Shown here in pieces: positions 1 through 7,715 of a stretch of DNA of 64,000 nucleotides (positions are counted from its first letter, which is position 1; the number at the start of each line of letters is the position of its first letter). The notes beneath the pieces were generated by a model. The model was not told where the DNA came from and searched no databases. It worked only from the letters and a program-made list of their open reading frames with translations. The translations under genes were made by a program, and so were the position numbers. This stretch comes from Thermosporothrix hazakensis (GTDB lineage Bacteria; Chloroflexota; Ktedonobacteria; Ktedonobacterales; Ktedonobacteraceae). The stretch lies in NCBI RefSeq assembly GCF_003253565.1, contig NZ_QKUF01000003.1, forward strand, positions 62,001 through 126,000, written 5' to 3'.

Positions 1-45
1 TCAGGAGAAAGGGCAGTGCCTGTTGAAATGGTGAAGCCCCGCTGA
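1..45 (+). CDS. possible C-terminal tail of an upstream gene (partial)
   Basis: Frame 1 is open from the window edge to a TGA at 43-45, giving 14 codons that end in ...VEMVKPR. The tail lies 42 bases before larB on the same strand, so it could be the end of an upstream operon member. It is too short to identify, and a chance open frame of this length is easily possible. Confidence 0.25.
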   Translation, partial: SGERAVPVEMVKPR

Positions 46-87
46 CGAAGTATCACCTGCTGAATCTAGCCATTTGAGGTGGAATGA

Positions 88-915
88 GTGAATCGGGATA
101 CTGAACATCAACTGGAACTTTTGGGCCAAATGCTCGGGTCAAATGCTCCCGGGCAAGAGGCAACATTGAGGCATGGTAACGTAGTACAGCGGGATGCACA
201 GGACCCTGTACAAGGTGAAGGAACATCTATTGTGGAAATTCGCCCTGATACCACTCGTGAGCTTCGCAAAGGAGCTCCAGAGGTTATCTTTGCTGAGACA
301 AAGACCGGTGAGCAAACGATTCGTATGGCTCAAACGTTGCTTGCCGGGACAGGGCGGGCGATTATCAGTCGAGTACCTGCTGAAACCATGACGGCTCTTC
401 AAGCAACGTTTGCGGAATATGAGACGCAGGTGCGAGAGGCGGCCCATGCAATGGTCATTTATCAACCCGGCTATGTCAGGAAGCGCAGCGGTGGGCATGT
501 GGGCGTGATCAGTGCGGGAACCTCAGATGTTCCTGTGGCTGATGAAGCGGCGCTTCTGGCGGAAGAGATGGGCTGTCAGGTGACTCGCATCTATGATGTT
601 GGTGTTGCGGGTTTGCATCGCTTGATCGAGCCTCTCCAGAAGCTACTGGCCGATGGTGTGGATGTGCTTATTGTTGCCGCGGGTATGGATGGAGCGTTGC
701 CCTCGGTTGTTGCTGGTCTGGTGCCGGTTCCTGTTATTGGCTTACCTACCTCCGTTGGGTATGGCATTGGAGGTGGGGGGGTAGCTGCTCTCCTGTCAAT
801 GCTACAGACATGTGCTCCTGGTCTGTCGGTTGTCAATATTGACAATGGAGTGGGAGCAGGGATCACGGCTGGTTTAATCGCTAATCGGGTTGCGCAGGCG
901 CGAAAACAGCATTAA
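88..915 (+). CDS. larB: LarB, nickel-pincer cofactor biosynthesis carboxylase/hydrolase
   Basis: Encodes 275 residues. LarB carboxylates the pyridinium ring of nicotinic acid adenine dinucleotide and cleaves the phosphoanhydride, the first step towards the nickel-pincer nucleotide of lactate racemase-type enzymes. The C-terminal half is a PurE/AIR-carboxylase-like fold: a VGVISAGTSDVPVADEAA stretch near residue 140, then GCQVTRIYDVGVAGLHRL and a glycine-rich GYGIGGGGVAALLSML segment. The GTG at 88 is used because GAGGTGGA precedes it, while the ATG at 84 hits a stop after six codons. Cytoplasmic. Its usual partners larC and larE are not in the window; they may lie upstream. Confidence 0.93.
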   Translation: MNRDTEHQLELLGQMLGSNAPGQEATLRHGNVVQRDAQDPVQGEGTSIVEIRPDTTRELRKGAPEVIFAETKTGEQTIRMAQTLLAGTGRAIISRVPAETMTALQATFAEYETQVREAAHAMVIYQPGYVRKRSGGHVGVISAGTSDVPVADEAALLAEEMGCQVTRIYDVGVAGLHRLIEPLQKLLADGVDVLIVAAGMDGALPSVVAGLVPVPVIGLPTSVGYGIGGGGVAALLSMLQTCAPGLSVVNIDNGVGAGITAGLIANRVAQARKQH

Positions 916-1021
916 TCGTTCTGGGTTGTCGTCTGGGTCCTTTAGATGTCTCACCATGTTGTGGCGGGTCGCTGGCGAATCGCAATTGTTGGGAAAGAAG
1001 TAAAGAGAGGCGGGACTATCT

Positions 1022-1315
1022 ATGGCGAACAACAAACGTGGACCTGAACCCGGATCGCAGAAGGCCAAACATGGCGGACAGGCAGTGCGGGCAAAGTATG
1101 GCGCTGAGTTCTATTCGCGCATCGGAAAAAAAGGCGGCGAGACGGTTAAGGAGAAACGCGGCCCACAATTCTATGCTGAGATTGGAAAGAAAGGCGGTGA
1201 GTCAACCAAACGACAGCAGGGATCAGAATTCTACTCGCGAATTGGCCGAAAAGGTGGTGAGAAAGGTCGTTCTCCAAGCAAGGAAGCTGTGAAACAGGTT
1301 GAGATAGAGTCATAA
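1022..1315 (+). CDS. KGG-repeat stress-type protein
   Basis: A 97-residue, very basic, glycine-rich protein built from tandem units of about 22 residues. Each unit has the pattern [EQ]FYxxIGxKGGE, at about residues 30-41, 51-62 and 73-84, preceded by a degenerate KHGGQAV unit. This matches the KGG family (general stress protein GsiB-like, related to plant LEA-type repeats), whose members are hydrophilic and stress induced; a protective role here is inference. GAGAGGCGGG lies before the ATG. A good intrinsic terminator follows. Confidence 0.85.
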   Translation: MANNKRGPEPGSQKAKHGGQAVRAKYGAEFYSRIGKKGGETVKEKRGPQFYAEIGKKGGESTKRQQGSEFYSRIGRKGGEKGRSPSKEAVKQVEIES

Positions 1316-1378
1316 CGTGCTTCCCGAAGAGCTCACATGCTTTTCAGCCTCTTTACCGGGGTGAAAAGGTATGCAAAC

Positions 1379-1435
1379 GAAGAGACCCGCTAGCAATGCG
1401 ATAAGAGGCAGGTTGGCTACCGGGTCTCTTTTTGC
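1379..1435 (+). terminator. intrinsic terminator after the KGG gene
   Basis: AGAGACCCGCTAGC at 1381-1394 pairs with GCTACCGGGTCTCT at about 1416-1429 (14 bp, one mismatch), followed by a T run into TTTTTGC. It lies between the KGG gene and convergent ftsZ; the U tract favours plus-strand use. Confidence 0.75.
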
Positions 1436-2860
1436 TTATTCATAGCGCTTCAGGAAGGGAGGAACATCAATAATGTCGTCCTCTCCGGCTCCCTGCTGCT
1501 TCACAGTACGACCGCGTGGGTCCTGAAAGTTGCGCTGTGGTCGTGGTGCATATGGGGTCCGCTGTGGCGTCTGTGGCGGCCGCTGATTGGGCCATCGTTG
1601 TGGGGTCGCTGGCGGACTCGGGTTGGTCTGCATGGGTCGGGCCGGGCGTGTCTGGTCTAGCTTGATCGCCTCAATTCTGGCTGTCGGTACTTCTTCCATA
1701 CCGGCGGCAATCAGTGTCACGCGAATAGTATCATGCAGCGTTGGATCGACGACAGCGCCAAAAGTGATATCAGCAGCATCGTCAATGGCAACGCCGATGC
1801 GCTCGGCAACCTCGTTAATCTCAAAGAGCGTCATGTCTTCGCCGCCGCTGATATTAAAGAGGACACGCTTTGCCCCTCGGATCGTCACGTTCAGGAAGCC
1901 GCCTGCTATTGCCTCTTCGGCTGCCAGTTGAGCACGGTTGCGTCCGACCCCCTGTCCAATGCTCATCAGTGCGGTACCCGCGTTATGTAGGACATTGCGC
2001 ACATCAGCGAAATCAACATTGACCATGCCCGGAACGTTAATCACCTCTGCGATACCCTGAACGCCCTGACGTAAGACATCGTCGGCGACTTTGAATGCGT
2101 CGTTCAAACTAAAATCGCGTGCGACTGTGGTGAGCAGGCGATCATTGGGGACCGTAATCAGCGCGTCGACTTCGGAACTGAGTTCTGATAACCCCTGTTC
2201 AGCAGCGCGACGGCGTCGCGTTCCCTCAAAGGTGAAGGGCAGGGTGACAATACCGATGGTTAGTGCTCCGAGCTTTTTGGCGAGAGATGCAATAACCGGA
2301 GCCGCGCCTGTGCCTGTTCCGCCGCCCATACCTGCCGCAATAAATACCATGTCGGCCTTGCCCAGTGCAGCGCGAATCTCAGGCGTGCTTTCGGTCGCGG
2401 CACGCATGCCCACTGCCGCAATGCCTCCCGCTCCCAGCCCTTTGGTGTGATGCTCTCCCAGACAGATACGGGTGGGAGCCTGAGAAAGACCAAGCACCTG
2501 GGCATCCGTGTTCATCGCGACGTAGCGAACGCCACGCACATTTGTATTAATCATGCGATTGACGGCATTCATGCCGCCGCCTCCAACTCCAACCACAACA
2601 ATATCTACGTTATGGGGCGACTGTACTTCCTGATTGTTGGACCCCGGGCTTTCCTCTGTATCTCGTATCTCCCAGTCTGCCCGAACGCGCTCTCCCTGCC
2701 GTTGCATAGTTTCATCCTCCACCTCGTGTCGGAGTACGGCCCACTGGTCCTCTGGCTCCTCATATACGTCTGGCTGAGCGTAAGCATTCTCCGCCCACTG
2801 CTTCGGGACGATATTTCGTCTCTGCGAGTTGTGGTGTATTGGCTGCATGCACTCCCCCAT
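1436..2860 (-). CDS. ftsZ: cell division protein FtsZ with long N-terminal extension
   Basis: Encodes up to 474 residues of the tubulin-like GTPase that forms the division ring. The core starts near residue 84 (NVDIVVVGVGGGGMNAV) and carries the signature GGGTGTGAAPV and the T7-loop region. A Pro/Gln/Arg-rich linker follows, and the tail DDIIDVPPFLKRYE matches the conserved C-terminal peptide that binds FtsA/SepF-type partners. The roughly 83 residues before the core are hydrophilic and charged; most FtsZ proteins have 10-20 there. The start is M1, or M5 at 2848, which has GGGGGAG just upstream. The gene is monocistronic here, not in a dcw cluster. Confidence 0.97.
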   Translation of the reverse strand: MGECMQPIHHNSQRRNIVPKQWAENAYAQPDVYEEPEDQWAVLRHEVEDETMQRQGERVRADWEIRDTEESPGSNNQEVQSPHNVDIVVVGVGGGGMNAVNRMINTNVRGVRYVAMNTDAQVLGLSQAPTRICLGEHHTKGLGAGGIAAVGMRAATESTPEIRAALGKADMVFIAAGMGGGTGTGAAPVIASLAKKLGALTIGIVTLPFTFEGTRRRRAAEQGLSELSSEVDALITVPNDRLLTTVARDFSLNDAFKVADDVLRQGVQGIAEVINVPGMVNVDFADVRNVLHNAGTALMSIGQGVGRNRAQLAAEEAIAGGFLNVTIRGAKRVLFNISGGEDMTLFEINEVAERIGVAIDDAADITFGAVVDPTLHDTIRVTLIAAGMEEVPTARIEAIKLDQTRPARPMQTNPSPPATPQRWPNQRPPQTPQRTPYAPRPQRNFQDPRGRTVKQQGAGEDDIIDVPPFLKRYE

Positions 2861-3167
2861 TTCCTCTCATCGGAACTACGGCACGGGACCCTCGCCTTGA
2901 GGCATAGTGAGCAAGTGCCGACATTTTCTGAGCGTTTTCACAGAGGCCGGTCAGGTTCTCAGCCTGCTCTCCTCAGGCTTCTACCACTTTGGTGGATACC
3001 CTGACTGATAAAAAGCATTCCATTCGCATTGTAACAAGAGTGTCAAGTCATGCGATTACGTGCCAATGTGGGTTGCTTGCCTCTATATAAAATAACGTAT
3101 GAAATGGTCGAAAGTGATATAGAGATTCCTTAGATGCTTTCTTTTTTACTGCAATTTGCCCCTGAAT
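2861..3167. other. intergenic region upstream of ftsZ
   Basis: No credible gene. On the minus strand there is a TTGACA near 3050 but no good -10 at proper spacing, and a small hairpin AGCCTG/CAGGCT near 2960-2980. The ftsZ promoter probably lies here, with a long 5' leader. Confidence 0.4.
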
Positions 3168-3234
3168 TGCTCAAAAAAAAGAAACTCTGGCGGGAAGTGC
3201 TCTCTCCTCCATTCTGCCAGAGTTCTCTTTCTGC
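3168..3234 (-). terminator. intrinsic terminator of the response regulator gene
   Basis: On the minus strand GAACTCTGGC pairs with GCCAGAGTTT around a loop of about 25 bases and is followed by CTTTTTTTT. It sits directly after the stop of the receiver gene. Confidence 0.75.
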
Positions 3235-3240
3235 TTCCTT

Positions 3241-3672
3241 CTATTTATACTGCTCGTGCAACATTCTTTCTTCGTAGCTTGCCATCGCATGGGTGATCAT
3301 GCGAAGCACATTCCCGATATCCATTGGCTTCTTGAGCTGATAAATGCCCCTCTGCTCAAGATCTCGCACCGGCAGGGTTGCGCTCATCATAATGGTGGGT
3401 ATGCTCCGCATTTCTTCACGCTCTTGCAAGCGATCGTAAAGCTCCAGCCCATTAATACCCGGCAGTCGGTAATCAAGGAGTAAAAGACATGGGTGGATCT
3501 TAGGAGCCTCTTCTAGTGCGGTCAGGCCATTATCGATCAGCCTGGTATTATAGATCGTCTCGTCTTCGATAAGCTGCTGTAAGAACTGCCCTATATCGGC
3601 GTCGTCCTCGACGATTAAAATGGTGGTATTCCGTGGCCCCTGTGCTGCTGGCGGAATAACTTCCCCTGGCAT
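3241..3672 (-). CDS. single-domain response regulator (CheY-like receiver)
   Basis: 143 residues comprising only a receiver domain with no output domain. The acidic pair is in LIVEDDADIGQF, the phospho-acceptor Asp is in LLLLDYRLPGINGLELYDRL, the conserved Ser/Thr is in MMSATLP, and the Lys is in QLKKPMDI. AAAGGAG lies seven bases before the ATG. No histidine kinase is adjacent, so it is an orphan receiver probably working by phosphorelay or protein contact. It closely resembles the second receiver at 48208-48597, which shares DYRLPxxNGxELYxRL. Confidence 0.9.
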   Translation of the reverse strand: MPGEVIPPAAQGPRNTTILIVEDDADIGQFLQQLIEDETIYNTRLIDNGLTALEEAPKIHPCLLLLDYRLPGINGLELYDRLQEREEMRSIPTIMMSATLPVRDLEQRGIYQLKKPMDIGNVLRMITHAMASYEERMLHEQYK

Positions 3673-4038
3673 GTTACACTCCTTTAATTGTGCATCAATA
3701 GTACCGTTGGTTCACGTTCTTTAAAACGTACAGGAGAGGAGATCGGTGACGTTTTCTCCGGGCTTCTTTGACTGAATGGAGAAAGCTTGCTGACGGCACC
3801 GTGCTCTCTTTTCCTCTATCGGCAACTGGATAGTATCCCGATAGCTGCCAATGATCTCCCCTTCATTGGTGAATGACCATACTGTATCACATGAATTCCT
3901 ATCTGCTCTATTATGCTCATGCCGGCAATAGCAAGGCTAGCAGATAGGGATGGTTGCTGTAATTGTTCCTGCTGAACGGAAAGGCTGTCAACTGCATAGG
4001 ATTTTTGATCAGACACAGGCTCTCACGCAAGAAAACAA
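3673..4038. other. non-coding stretch between receiver gene and tRNA-Arg
   Basis: No supported gene. Open frames here have no Shine-Dalgarno site or family features, and one runs antisense through the tRNA. Confidence 0.4.
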
Positions 4039-4067
4039 TTGACAATATAGCTCGGATATGGTAACGT
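4039..4067 (+). promoter_or_regulatory. promoter for tRNA-Arg
   Basis: TTGACA at 4039-4044 and TAACGT at 4062-4067 with a 17-base spacer. The -35 is perfect and the -10 is poor. It lies 62 bases before the tRNA. Confidence 0.5.
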
Positions 4068-4129
4068 AAGAGACGAAGTGTCCGACCGCCTGTGTACGGC
4101 AAGGATCGCTTCTGTTGTTCCCGATTTTT

Positions 4130-4202
4130 GCGCCTGTAGCTCAACGGATAGAGCACTTGACTTCGGATCAAGCGGTTGGGGGTTCGAATCCCTCCAGGCG
4201 CG
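4130..4202 (+). tRNA. tRNA-Arg (anticodon TCG)
   Basis: Cloverleaf of 73 nt. The acceptor GCGCCTG pairs with CAGGCGC, discriminator G. D arm is GCTC/GAGC, anticodon stem CTTGA/TCAAG with loop CTTCGGA (anticodon TCG), and T loop TTCGAAT. The 3' CCA is not encoded. It reads CGA and possibly other CGN codons. Confidence 0.96.
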
Positions 4203-4210
4203 TCACTGAG

Positions 4211-4241
4211 AAGGTGGCTCATAGAGCCACCTCTTTTTTTT
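4211..4241 (+). terminator. intrinsic terminator of tRNA-Arg
   Basis: AGGTGGCT at 4212-4219 and AGCCACCT at 4225-4232 form a perfect stem with a short loop, followed by a run of nearly all T to 4241. Confidence 0.93.
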
Positions 4242-4555
4242 GGGAGTTGTGCAAAAATCTGGCAGGTCAAACAGTATTCGAACACGATCAAACGGTCTAT
4301 AGGCTTGAAATCAAGTGGTTTCCCACCTCCGAAATCCAGTGTTTTGCCTTGCACAGAACTCCCGTCCTTTCTTTTTAGAAGAACTGATCCTTCATTACCA
4401 TAGAGAGTGTAGAATAACCTCTTGATTAAAAAGGGCACTGCCACCAATTCCAGTGTCGCCTGAGAAGGAATAATGGACCCACTTTTTACGCCATTTTCAC
4501 AGCGAAAACGGGGAGAAAGAGACAGAGTTCCGATTATGGGGATATATCAGTACTT
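4242..4555. other. non-coding stretch between two convergent tRNA units
   Basis: Nothing recognisable. Open frames crossing this region run through tRNA sequences and lack ribosome binding sites. Confidence 0.4.
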
Positions 4556-4604
4556 GAAAAAGAGGTCCCTGCCACCGAAGCTGGTGTGTCGGCGACAGGG
4601 AATT
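4556..4604 (-). terminator. second (distal) terminator of tRNA-Leu
   Basis: On the minus strand TCCCTG and CAGGGA close a stem that holds an inner CACC/GGTG pairing, followed by CCTCTTTTTC. It lies about 15 bases beyond the first terminator, giving a tandem stop. Confidence 0.6.
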
Positions 4605-4650
4605 GCAGGCAAAAAGAAAAGACCTCGGGTAAATACCCGAGGTCTTGAAG
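4605..4650 (-). terminator. first terminator of tRNA-Leu
   Basis: AGACCTCGGGT and ACCCGAGGTCT form a perfect 11-bp stem with loop ATTT on the minus strand, followed by TTTCTTTTTG. Confidence 0.92.
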
Positions 4651-4734
4651 TGCCGAAGGTGGGATTCGAACCCACACACCCTTGCGAGTACAACGCCCTG
4701 AACGTTGCGTGTCTACCAGTTTCACCACTTCGGC
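4651..4734 (-). tRNA. tRNA-Leu (anticodon CAG)
   Basis: 84-nt class II tRNA. The acceptor GCCGAAG/CTTCGGC has discriminator A. The anticodon stem CAACG/CGTTG holds loop TTCAGGG (anticodon CAG), and there is a long variable arm as expected for leucine. T loop is TTCGAAT. CCA is not encoded. It reads CTG codons. Confidence 0.96.
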
Positions 4735-4766
4735 GTCTGTCTTTTGTGTTCCTTTGAACACGGTGT

Positions 4767-4795
4767 ATAATACAGGATCTTCTCAGCTTTGTCAA
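4767..4795 (-). promoter_or_regulatory. promoter for tRNA-Leu
   Basis: On the minus strand TTGACA (4790-4795) and TATTAT (4767-4772) are separated by 17 bases. The -10 ends 32 bases before the tRNA. Confidence 0.85.
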
Positions 4796-4840
4796 TAGGT
4801 TTCCTGGCACATTTTCAGATCCCTCAAGATAATTGCTCGG

Positions 4841-4871
4841 TTGGAAAGACTTTTCAGCCCGATGCTATAAT
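4841..4871 (+). promoter_or_regulatory. promoter for the Ppx/GppA-CHAD gene
   Basis: TTGGAA at 4841-4846 and a perfect TATAAT at 4866-4871, spacer 19. The spacing is long but the -10 is consensus and the gene starts 60 bases further on. Confidence 0.6.
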
Positions 4872-4931
4872 TAATCCATCTTTATTGCTTCGCATGAAGC
4901 CTCTATTCTCGAAAGAAGGGATATCTGATGT

Positions 4932-6905
4932 ATGTTGGAGCAGAACTCCCCTGTACGAGCGGCAATTGATGTCGGTAGCAATACTATTCATATTGTTGTG
5001 GCTGCATGTACTCCGAATGACCTACAGATCCTGGTTGATGAAGATGAGGTAGTGCGAATAGGCGAGAGCGTCAATACCTCAGGAAGCATTTCTGCGCAGA
5101 AACAAAAGGCGGCGATCGCGGTGTTGCAGCGCTATAAGGCGTTGGCTGAGCAGCATGGTGCAGTGCAGATTCTGGTGGTTGCGACGGAAGCCATTCGTAA
5201 GGCTCGAAACAGCCTGGCTTTTTGCGAGGCTGTTTCCCGTGAAACCGGTCTGACCGTTCAGCTTATCGGAGGAGAGACCGAGGCGCTTTTGACCTTCTAT
5301 GGTGCCACCTATGAGGCTGTACGCTCTAACACGGTTCCCGAACTGATCGGCGTGATGGATCTTGGCGGTGGAAGTACAGAACTGGTCACTGCGCATCATA
5401 TGCGGATAAACTGGCGGGTATCAGTTCCCCTCGGGTCGGGCTGGCTGCATGATCGCTATCTATTGGCTGATCCTCCGTCGCAAGAGCAGATGGAGGTCGC
5501 TCAGGCGTTTTTGCAGACCTACTTTGAGGGAATGCAGATCCCTTATCGTCCTGAAACATTGATTGCCACCGGCGGCAGTGCCAGAACGCTCCTCTGGCTC
5601 GTACAGGAGGCTTTCCCTGTGCCTGAACGTGGCGCGTCCCTTTCGCTGGCTGATCTACGTCAGTGCGAGGACTTGCTTCAGGAGTGGCCGGCGGCAACTA
5701 TCACAGAACGCTATGGTATTCCAGAGGTGCGGGCACGGCTCCTACCTGCGGGAGCCCTGATCATTCATGCACTGATGGAGCAGCTCGGCCTTTCAACGAT
5801 TCAGGTGAGCTCACATGGTATTCGTGAGGGAACCCTGCTGGTTTATGAGCGCTATGGAACGCGCTGGCTTGAACTGCTTGAGCAGGAAGAGGAACTCCTG
5901 AACGCTGAGCAGCAGGGCGAGGCTGAACGGATGCTTTCTGAATCCTTTGGCGAAACGGGTCGCCGCCTTCTGCGAGAGTGGGCCTTGAAGGTGGAAGCGT
6001 GGCGGGAAAAAGTTGAGGCAAACGAGGATAGCGAAGCGGTCCATAAGATGCGTGTGGCGACGCGGCGCTTGCGGGCAGTGATGGGTGCCTATCATGATGT
6101 CAGCCGACCCCGGAAGTGGAAGAAGGCTTTGCGGCGTGTGAAAGAGCTTGCCCGTATGCTCGGGAATGCCAGAGATAGTGATGTGATCAGTAAGCATATC
6201 GCGCAATATCAGGTGGAGGCATCGCCTGCGCAGGAGGCAGGAATTCACTGGCTGAAGGGGCGGCTTGAGCACTATCGCCAGACCTATCAACAGCTACTGG
6301 TTGATTACTTGCAAGATTTTGATACGCGCAAACTCTATACGCTCCTTCAGGCCAGCATTCCCGAGCCTGCGAAAGCCCCACAGGCCAGTCTCGAACGTCT
6401 GACTGCCTCAACAGAACAGTGCGTCCGCTCAGTGGTTCAAGAACACCTTGAGAAAATGTATCGCTGGAGTGCGTATGTAGAAACAGAGAATGGTCCGGTC
6501 CATGAGCTGCATAAAATGCGGATTGCCGCTAAACGACTACGCTATAGTCTTGAGCTTTTTCAGGATGTTTTGCCGCCTCTCTGTCGGAAGCTGGCGAAAG
6601 AAGTGGAGCAGATACAGAGTGAACTGGGCCAGCTTCATGATAGTGATGTATTGATTGCTTTGATACAACTCTGCCTGGCCGTACAGGCACATGAAGAGGG
6701 ACTGGCGCGTCTGGATCCGGAACTACTTGCCTATCTGACGGAGGCAAGGACCGATCTTTCTCCGCTTGAAGCGCAAGGGTTGCGTGAATTACTTGCTCGT
6801 GTTGAAGGGCGGCGTAAAGAACAATACCGTGTGTTTCGACAGCATTGGAAAAAGCTGCAAGAGCGAGATTTTAGAGGTGAAATTCTGGCGGTCTTGTGTG
6901 CATAA
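4932..6905 (+). CDS. Ppx/GppA-type phosphatase fused to a CHAD domain
   Basis: 657 residues. Residues 10-310 are an ASKHA-fold Ppx/GppA phosphatase: phosphate loop AAIDVGSNTIH near 10-20, MDLGGGSTELV near 142-152 and ATGGSARTL near 211. This family hydrolyses inorganic polyphosphate and/or pppGpp. Residues about 340-650 are a CHAD domain with two histidine-rich helical repeats, HKMRVATRRLR near 369 and HKMRIAAKRLR near 525, a fold known to bind polyphosphate. Polyphosphate as substrate is therefore a reasonable inference. The C-terminal HD-type domain of full Ppx proteins is absent but encoded separately by the next gene. Start ATG 4932 has GAAGGG about 10 bases upstream. Confidence 0.93.
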   Translation: MLEQNSPVRAAIDVGSNTIHIVVAACTPNDLQILVDEDEVVRIGESVNTSGSISAQKQKAAIAVLQRYKALAEQHGAVQILVVATEAIRKARNSLAFCEAVSRETGLTVQLIGGETEALLTFYGATYEAVRSNTVPELIGVMDLGGGSTELVTAHHMRINWRVSVPLGSGWLHDRYLLADPPSQEQMEVAQAFLQTYFEGMQIPYRPETLIATGGSARTLLWLVQEAFPVPERGASLSLADLRQCEDLLQEWPAATITERYGIPEVRARLLPAGALIIHALMEQLGLSTIQVSSHGIREGTLLVYERYGTRWLELLEQEEELLNAEQQGEAERMLSESFGETGRRLLREWALKVEAWREKVEANEDSEAVHKMRVATRRLRAVMGAYHDVSRPRKWKKALRRVKELARMLGNARDSDVISKHIAQYQVEASPAQEAGIHWLKGRLEHYRQTYQQLLVDYLQDFDTRKLYTLLQASIPEPAKAPQASLERLTASTEQCVRSVVQEHLEKMYRWSAYVETENGPVHELHKMRIAAKRLRYSLELFQDVLPPLCRKLAKEVEQIQSELGQLHDSDVLIALIQLCLAVQAHEEGLARLDPELLAYLTEARTDLSPLEAQGLRELLARVEGRRKEQYRVFRQHWKKLQERDFRGEILAVLCA

Positions 6906-7029
6906 TGAGGGAGAGATACATGTTACTCTTTATCAATCTATCCGTTCTAAACAAGCGGCCAATACTGGTGATGTATGAGCCCCAGACAGAGCAGCCGGTG
7001 TTTAAGCCGGAAAGATAGGGAGGATTCTT

Positions 7030-7674
7030 ATGACGAAGCCGAGTTCGGTAGAGGAATTACAATGGTGGCAAGAGGCCCAACCGACCGCAGAGGAACTATG
7101 GATGAGTGGAGGATTGCTTGTGGAAGATTGGCCGCATGCTCGGCATGTGAAACGCCTCTCCCTGGAACTTTTTGATGCAACACAATCGCTTCATAAGCTT
7201 GATGACCATGCACGACGTTTATTAGATCGAGCGGCCTTCTTGCATAATACGGGGATGATCGTAGAGCAGCGTCAACATCATAAGCACTCATTTCGTCTGA
7301 TCAGCAATACCAGGTTACCTGATTTTACCGATGAGGAGCGTCACGAGATTGCCTGTATTGCACGCTATCATCGGCGGGCCCTCCCAAGCGAGGACCATGA
7401 GGAGTACGCTGTGTTAGGTCCTCAGGCGCGAAAGCGTGTATCCGCTCTCTCTGCTATTCTTCGCGTTGCTGATGCACTGGACTTCAATCATGATGGCCGG
7501 GTCCTGTCGCTGATGGCTGATCCTGAGGGGTGCAACTCGAAGGTCTGGACTATCCAGCTCAAGGCTCGTCCATTGGCAGATCTGGATGAAGAGTTGCAGC
7601 ATGCATACGAAAAGGCCGATTTGTTTGAGAAAGTATTTCGGCGCAAGCTTCGTCTGACCGTTCAAGAAGCGTAA
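7030..7674 (+). CDS. stand-alone HD-type domain like the C-terminus of Ppx/GppA
   Basis: 214 residues. HARHVKRLSLELFD, LLDRAAFLHNTGM and EIACIARYHRR are the metal-binding helices of the HD-like domain III of Ppx/GppA proteins, which here stands as its own protein. GGGAGG precedes the ATG. It follows the Ppx-CHAD gene by 124 bases on the same strand, so the two probably form one operon and may act as a split enzyme. H-to-N change in the LHNTG motif (HD in classic family members) may reduce independent phosphohydrolase activity. Confidence 0.85.
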   Translation: MTKPSSVEELQWWQEAQPTAEELWMSGGLLVEDWPHARHVKRLSLELFDATQSLHKLDDHARRLLDRAAFLHNTGMIVEQRQHHKHSFRLISNTRLPDFTDEERHEIACIARYHRRALPSEDHEEYAVLGPQARKRVSALSAILRVADALDFNHDGRVLSLMADPEGCNSKVWTIQLKARPLADLDEELQHAYEKADLFEKVFRRKLRLTVQEA

Positions 7675-7715
7675 ACTCTCTACGAGGGGCAGATATGCTG
7701 CCCGCTCGTCTCTTG

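Noticed and set aside
1381..1429. Possible structured RNA at the KGG/ftsZ junction
   Set aside because: The hairpin is explained as an intrinsic terminator with a U tract; no further conserved structure is visible.
2447..3004. Plus-strand ORF of 185 codons over the ftsZ 5' part
   Set aside because: Antisense to a well-supported ftsZ, no family features.
3917..4447. Minus-strand ORF of 176 codons across tRNA-Arg
   Set aside because: It is antisense to the tRNA and contains the PGGIRTPNRLIRSQ-type sequence that is a known artefact of translating tRNA genes.
4473..4810. ORFs on both strands across tRNA-Leu
   Set aside because: All translate the tRNA and its terminators; no ribosome sites and typical spurious GFEPTHP-like sequence.
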